A stretch of DNA of 24,759 nucleotides, taken from positions 1 through 24,759 of the IMG/VR virus record IMGVR_UViG_3300025585_000161, one strand, 5' to 3'. A model generated the notes under the pieces. The model was given only the letters and a program-made list of their open reading frames with translations, was not told the DNA's origin and did no database searches. Within the stretch, counting starts at the first letter, position 1. The number at the start of each line of letters is the position of its first letter. Below are positions 21,677 to 24,759 of this stretch, piece after piece. This DNA is from a virus. Made by a program: the position numbers and the translations under genes.

Positions 21677-21919
21677 TTACTGGCTCACGGTCGCGATTTG
21701 CGCGCCCGTTAGGTCGCCGTCTGAGATTTCCAAAATCTTGCAGACCGCGGCCCGATGGTGATTTTTCACGCGCAGCCCGTCGAGCCAGTTACGGGCCAAA
21801 GCGTGACTCACGGCCACGGAGGCCGCGAATTGTGTAACCGTGAGGCCGCGCGCCGCGAGCAAGTCTCGCAGCGTCAAGCCTCGTTGTAGTGCGCCGCCGC
21901 GCTTGGTTGTCGTCGTCAT
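21677..21919 (-). CDS. small HTH (XRE-like) transcriptional regulator
   Basis: An 80-residue protein with one helix-turn-helix over about residues 17-60: LRDLLAARGLTVTQFAASVA, then VSHALARNWLDGLRVKNH. The order follows the XRE/Cro pattern of TxxQxAxxxxVSxxxxxxWxxG. A short C-terminal tail leaves no room for a protease or dimer domain, so Cro-like size. The ATG (21917-21919) lacks a clear ribosome site. An operator-like palindrome 67 bases upstream and its near copy at 20051 suggest autoregulation and control of the small-gene operon. Confidence 0.75.
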   Translation of the reverse strand: MTTTTKRGGALQRGLTLRDLLAARGLTVTQFAASVAVSHALARNWLDGLRVKNHHRAAVCKILEISDGDLTGAQIATVSQ

Positions 21920-21985
21920 AGGTATGGAGAGAACGGAATGGAATCAGGGAAAAGATGCAAGCGCGTGCGGCGTTTGACCGTCGCG

Positions 21986-22004
21986 CGCTACACTAGCCTA
22001 GCGC
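21986..22004. promoter_or_regulatory. operator-like inverted repeat, copy 2
   Basis: CGCTACACTAGCCTAGCGC has the same CGCTA/TAGCG arms as the site at 20051-20069 and matches it at 16 of 19 positions. It overlaps the stop codon of the upstream gene and the -10 of a candidate promoter for the HTH gene, as expected for autoregulation. Confidence 0.5.
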
Positions 22005-22018
22005 GGAATCGTCGGCAA
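21990..22018 (-). promoter_or_regulatory. weak promoter candidate for the HTH gene and recombination operon
   Basis: TTGCCG (22013-22018) and TAGTGT (21990-21995) are 17 bases apart on the minus strand; matches to consensus are only four and three of six. It overlaps the operator-like palindrome and would start a leader of about 65 bases before the HTH gene. Nothing better is visible in 21920-21992. Confidence 0.35.
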
Positions 22019-22220
22019 GGTCGGGCGCAAATTCTCCTCGACCTCGTATGGCATCCGCGCAGCGTCGGCGCAATTCCTGCTCGATCAGCACCTTTTGCCA
22101 CGGCGTCATGCGCTCATAAAGTTGGCACGCCACGTGGAACATCGCGCGGATTTCTATCGGCCCCCATCGACGCCAATGGCCGATGCCAGCGCGCCGGGCC
22201 GCGAAGAACACCGAGCCCAT
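21993..22220 (-). CDS. hypothetical Arg/Trp-rich small protein
   Basis: A 75-residue protein (MGSVFFAARRAGIGHWRRWG...) with a central helix (IRAMFHVACQLYERMTPWQK) and a basic helix (VLIEQELRRRCADAIRGRGE). I chose ATG at 22218-22220, eight bases after the upstream stop; its ribosome site is poor. Its stop codon lies within operator copy 2. No family recognised. Confidence 0.55.
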   Translation of the reverse strand: MGSVFFAARRAGIGHWRRWGPIEIRAMFHVACQLYERMTPWQKVLIEQELRRRCADAIRGRGEFAPDLADDSALG

Positions 22221-22227
22221 CGGCGCG

Positions 22228-22593
22228 TCAGCATTTGGCCTTCTCGTCTGGTGGCGGCTCAAGAAGTTCTCTCGGCAGGATCTCGACGATGGCCATAATG
22301 CAATCGAGCCGGAAGGCTTGGTAGTACGGCGCACGGATTTCCAAAAGCCGCGGTTCGATGATGCCGTCCTCGTTGCACGCCAACGAGTTCTTCAGGTTCG
22401 GCGCGGTTTTGCTGCATGCGACGATCTTCGTGCCGTTTTCGAAGTAGATTTGGAAGATGCGCGCGCCGTCCCAGTCGCGCGGGTCGTCGGTGTAGGCGTA
22501 GCGCGCCGCGTATTCGCTGAAGGTGTGAATGTCCTCAGAAGGTCGAGGCCCGTGGCCGTCGGTAGCACCTCGATCCGTCGGGTTTTCGGCCAT
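22228..22593 (-). CDS. hypothetical protein overlapping the phosphoesterase gene
   Basis: A 121-residue acidic/aromatic protein. The first ~25 residues are polar, followed by DIHTFSEYAARYAYTDDPRD, a beta part (ARIFQIYFENGTKIVACSKT) and a helix ending LPRELLEPPPDEKAKC. Over 22392-22593 this frame looks like the genuine protein, while the phosphoesterase frame is Ser/Thr/Arg low complexity. ATG at 22591-22593 has only GGTG as a ribosome site. Unknown family. Confidence 0.65.
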   Translation of the reverse strand: MAENPTDRGATDGHGPRPSEDIHTFSEYAARYAYTDDPRDWDGARIFQIYFENGTKIVACSKTAPNLKNSLACNEDGIIEPRLLEIRAPYYQAFRLDCIMAIVEILPRELLEPPPDEKAKC

Positions 22594-23651
22594 AGGAGCA
22601 CCATGTAGTCGGGGTGGTTGTTTTCGTTCGTGAATCCGTTTTCGAGCGCGTAGTCGTCGAGCGCGGCGACCTTGTACGCGCCGACTTGTACGCCGTAGCG
22701 CATGCGGCCTTTGTGCCGCAGTTCGGCCACGCCCGAGCGGTGTGTGTGCCCCGCGCATATAACGTCGGCGTCACCGTCGTCGAAGCGGTGGGCCTTGCCA
22801 ACGCCGTGCGCCGGGTTCCAGCCGGAATTGCCCGTCACCTTGTGCCGAAGCCGCACGCGGTACTCCACGTCGCCCTCAAGCACCACCGTGAGGTCGAGTT
22901 GATACGGGTGGTACGGAACGTCACGGCAAACGGTTTCCATCACGGTGTCGAGCGCCGCGAGGCCCGTAAGTTTGCCGGAGATCAAGTCGTGATTTCCCGC
23001 GCATACGCCGATGAGTTTTCCGTCGGCGTTCAGGCGTTGCAGGAAACGCGCCGCGGCGCGCACCTCGCCCGGAAAGTCCACGGGAGACTTGCGGCCTTCG
23101 TGCATGACGGTGCGCCAAATCATGGAGTCGAGGATGTCGCCGATGGACACCGCGAAGAGCCGCTCGGTGCTTTCGAGCGCCTTGACGACGCCCTCAAGCC
23201 GCGCGTAGTCCACGCCGACCGATCCGACGTGCATATCCCCCATCACCACGATGCCAATCGGTTCGGAGCCCGTGATGCGGATTTCCCGATGCTGTAGTTC
23301 CTCTGCGGCCGTCGCCCGGGCCTTGGCCGCGCCCACGAGCGCCGCCCAGCATTCGTCGCCGTCCATTTCTCCGTGCGGCACCTCGGTCGTCACGTTCGCC
23401 GAGAGTTGCGCCATGCGCACGCGCTTCGCGGAGTTGGCAATCGGCGGCCAAGTGTCGGATTCAAGCGCCGCGCGAATCTCGGCCCACGTGCAGCCGTACG
23501 CGCGCATGACGGTGGTCTCCGATGCAAACGGCGCCTCAAGCGCGCGCAAGCATGACCGCCACAGATACGGGCTCAACACTTCCGACCTCGACAACGCAAG
23601 GCGGTAGGCGCTCTGACACCACCGCCTTAGTTCGGCGTCACTTCGTTGCAT
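22392..23651 (-). CDS. calcineurin-like metallophosphoesterase
   Basis: A 419-residue protein. From about residue 130 it shows the full metal-binding set: GDMH (138-141), GD (171-172), GNHD (219-222), a His at RHK (270) and GHTH (301-304). Such phage enzymes are phosphodiesterases or phosphatases acting on nucleic acid or nucleotides; the substrate here is unknown. The first ~130 residues are a separate helical part. The last ~65 residues overlap the next gene out of frame and look unlike protein, so the functional fold probably ends near 352-372. ATG at 23649-23651 overlaps the upstream gene by 14 bases. Confidence 0.88.
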   Translation of the reverse strand: MQRSDAELRRWCQSAYRLALSRSEVLSPYLWRSCLRALEAPFASETTVMRAYGCTWAEIRAALESDTWPPIANSAKRVRMAQLSANVTTEVPHGEMDGDECWAALVGAAKARATAAEELQHREIRITGSEPIGIVVMGDMHVGSVGVDYARLEGVVKALESTERLFAVSIGDILDSMIWRTVMHEGRKSPVDFPGEVRAAARFLQRLNADGKLIGVCAGNHDLISGKLTGLAALDTVMETVCRDVPYHPYQLDLTVVLEGDVEYRVRLRHKVTGNSGWNPAHGVGKAHRFDDGDADVICAGHTHRSGVAELRHKGRMRYGVQVGAYKVAALDDYALENGFTNENNHPDYMVLLWPKTRRIEVLPTATGLDLLRTFTPSANTRRATPTPTTRATGTARASSKSTSKTARRSSHAAKPRRT

Positions 23652-24033
23652 TTGCAGCCTTGAGTAGTGCCTTCAGGTCTGCTTCGTGAATCAGGAAGTA
23701 GCCCGCGGCGGGTTCCACGGTGCCGATAGTAGCCGTGCCGTCTAGCACGACTGTCACCGAATGCTGCGCGACGCGCGGCCATCCTTTGATCTGGTCTTCG
23801 ACCGGGTGCAACGTCGCCACAACCACATGCGACGTGCCGCACCCGCCAATGGCAGCACAAGCCAAAACAAGAAGCAGGCCGCTACGTCGGCCGCGCTCAA
23901 GCACCGCGGCGATAGGCGTTGCATCCAATGGCGTTTTCCCATGCTGCACCTCGGCGGTCACGCTCGGCCGCGTAGCGAGCCAGCCGAGCACCTCGCGCAC
24001 GATGGCCACGAGCACGGCCACGATGGCGCTCAT
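23638..24033 (-). CDS. membrane or lipoprotein-like protein next to the holin genes
   Basis: A 131-residue protein with two hydrophobic parts: residues 2-19 (SAIVAVLVAIVREVLGWL) and 52-64 (GLLLVLACAAIGG). Cys65 is in an IGGC context that resembles a lipobox, preceded by RGRR. The tail is soluble (SVTVVLDGTATIGTVEPAAG). With the holin-like genes upstream it could belong to lysis (spanin-like), but it is not a typical Rz or Rz1. ATG at 24031-24033 in an ATGA overlap. Confidence 0.55.
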   Translation of the reverse strand: MSAIVAVLVAIVREVLGWLATRPSVTAEVQHGKTPLDATPIAAVLERGRRSGLLLVLACAAIGGCGTSHVVVATLHPVEDQIKGWPRVAQHSVTVVLDGTATIGTVEPAAGYFLIHEADLKALLKAANATK

Positions 24034-24371
24034 TTCTTGCCCGCTACTGCCGCCTCGATGTAGGCGTTGACCTTTTCCGAGCCCCATTCGACAAGCAGGC
24101 CCGCGGCCTTTGGGCCCGCAATCGCGAGCGCCTTGGCGGCCGCCTTCTTGCGCGCTTGCGTCTTCTCGTCGTCGGTCAACGTGCCATCGGCCGACGCGGC
24201 CTTGAGATCATCGACGTACTCGGCTTTCACGGCCTGCACAGCGATGACGATGGCTTCAAGCGCTTCGGTCTTGGCGTCGTTGAGTTCAAGGCGCTTCCCA
24301 ATCCATCGCACCGCGATGAGCAGCACCGAGAGCGCCACGGTCAAGATGAGGTCTTGCGTTTCGAGGTTCAT
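24030..24371 (-). CDS. holin-like protein (LLH family pattern)
   Basis: A 113-residue protein. One membrane helix at about 7-24 (DLILTVALSVLLIAVRWI) is followed by charged helices (LEAIVIAVQAVKAEYVDDLK) and DGTLTDDEKTQARKKAAAKA. This single-pass, helical C-terminus layout is that of phage LL-H-type holins. ATG at 24369-24371 follows AAAAGGACACC at 11 or more bases and overlaps the upstream stop as ATGA. Confidence 0.7.
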   Translation of the reverse strand: MNLETQDLILTVALSVLLIAVRWIGKRLELNDAKTEALEAIVIAVQAVKAEYVDDLKAASADGTLTDDEKTQARKKAAAKALAIAGPKAAGLLVEWGSEKVNAYIEAAVAGKK

Positions 24372-24598
24372 TGTTGGTGGTGTCCTTTTGCCACGATGTA
24401 GGTGGCCACGCCCGTGAGCACGGCCGTGATGAGGTGTTGGAACAGCGACGCCCACGGCTTTTGCGCGGCCATCGTCTGCTCAAGCGCGCGCACGCTCTTT
24501 GCGAGTTCGGCAATCGAGCGCGCGAGATTGTTTTGCGCCGCCTCGATCTGCTTGATTTTCTCGTCGATCACGGCGATGCGGATTTCGGAGTCGGTCAT
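24368..24598 (-). CDS. coiled-coil, tail-anchored membrane protein (XhlA/antiholin-like)
   Basis: A 76-residue protein: a coiled coil at about 5-45 (IDEKIKQIEAAQNNLARSIA) followed by a C-terminal membrane helix at 52-70 (LFQHLITAVLTGVATYIVAK). This matches the layout of XhlA-type proteins, which work with a holin in lysis. The ATG (24596-24598) overlaps the preceding stop as ATGA. Confidence 0.7.
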   Translation of the reverse strand: MTDSEIRIAVIDEKIKQIEAAQNNLARSIAELAKSVRALEQTMAAQKPWASLFQHLITAVLTGVATYIVAKGHHQQ

Positions 24599-24759
24599 GG
24601 CGTCGGCTCTGGGGGCGGCGCGGGTTCGATGAATCGCGGCGCTGCGTTGGCGTCGTACGTCCACCCGGGCGCGCACCGCTCGTCTGCTTCCAGTTGAATC
24701 GTGAGCATCTCGGGCCATGGCGAGTCACCGCCGCCCCACACCACAACGTTATCGACGAC
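24595..24759 (-). CDS. C-terminal fragment of a gene cut by the right edge
   Basis: The last 54 codons of a gene entering from the right edge, ending at TGA 24595-24597. It reads NVVVWGGGDSPWPEMLTIQL, then GWTYDANAAPRFIEPAPPPE. The GWxYD...F..P.PPPEP ending is common in small phage proteins coded beside tail-fibre and lysis genes. The upstream part is not in the window, so full function is unknown. Confidence 0.75.
   Translation of the reverse strand, partial: VVDNVVVWGGGDSPWPEMLTIQLEADERCAPGWTYDANAAPRFIEPAPPPEPTP

Noticed and set aside
23754-23942. Nested frame inside the lipoprotein-like gene as an Rz1-type spanin
   Set aside because: It has a hydrophobic stretch but no Cys at a lipobox position and an Arg-rich tail typical of a shadow frame.
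1-24759. tRNA genes, CRISPR arrays, insertion sequences, integrase or attachment sites
   Set aside because: None was seen: no cloverleaf-like segment, no spaced repeats beyond those listed, and no transposase or integrase motif in any supported frame.

Overview
The window is a block of tailed-phage DNA (Caudoviricetes; a virus genome or an excised prophage). Every gene I can support is on the minus strand, so in transcription order it reads from 24759 down to 1. It is G+C-rich (roughly 60-65% by eye) and very compact. Most neighbours overlap as ATGA, GTGA or TAATG/TGATG, and the longest stretch without a gene is 244 bases. A long tape measure, a single tail-tube protein, a frameshifted tail chaperone pair and no sheath gene suggest a siphovirus with a non-contractile tail. 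The host cannot be named from the sequence. No integrase is present here, so lifestyle is open. Both edges cut through genes running the same way.

Layout in transcription order: (1) 24759-23638, the end of an unidentified gene, then two small membrane-anchored proteins (holin/antiholin-like) and a lipoprotein-like protein. No endolysin is visible. (2) 23651-21677, a calcineurin-like metallophosphoesterase, two unknown genes and a small HTH regulator. (3) 21657-20248, a Sak4/AAA_24-like RecA-fold ATPase and an SSB-like protein with an acidic IPF tail, followed by a structured 3' region and a strong intrinsic terminator. (4) 20003-16477, a dense run of 13 small genes of mostly unknown function. 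It begins with a promoter that contains a 19-bp operator-like site, and a near copy of that site lies upstream of the HTH gene. This run includes a Lar-like zinc-ribbon protein and two tandem paralogous basic proteins. (5) 16484-13434, a GT2 glycosyltransferase, a YqaJ/lambda-exonuclease-like nuclease, a lambda-O-like replication initiator with 24-bp repeats inside its coding sequence (candidate origin) and a possible helicase loader. (6) 13343-8298, a VRR-NUC nuclease, small and large terminase, portal, scaffold and major capsid protein. (7) 8279-4660, eight small head-completion, connector and tail-terminator candidates. (8) 4652-1, tail tube, tail chaperones G and GT, tape measure, and the first 18 codons of a distal-tail gene.

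The module order (early regulation and recombination, replication, packaging, head, tail) is that of a one-directional siphophage genome. The most striking signals are: an almost textbook -1 frameshift site (C CCA AAC, 5-nt spacer, perfect 10-bp hairpin) in the tail chaperone gene; the repeat-bearing initiator gene; the shared operator-like palindromes that suggest an HTH-controlled regulon; a structured RNA between the recombination operon and its terminator; and a glycosyltransferase set among DNA recombination and replication genes.
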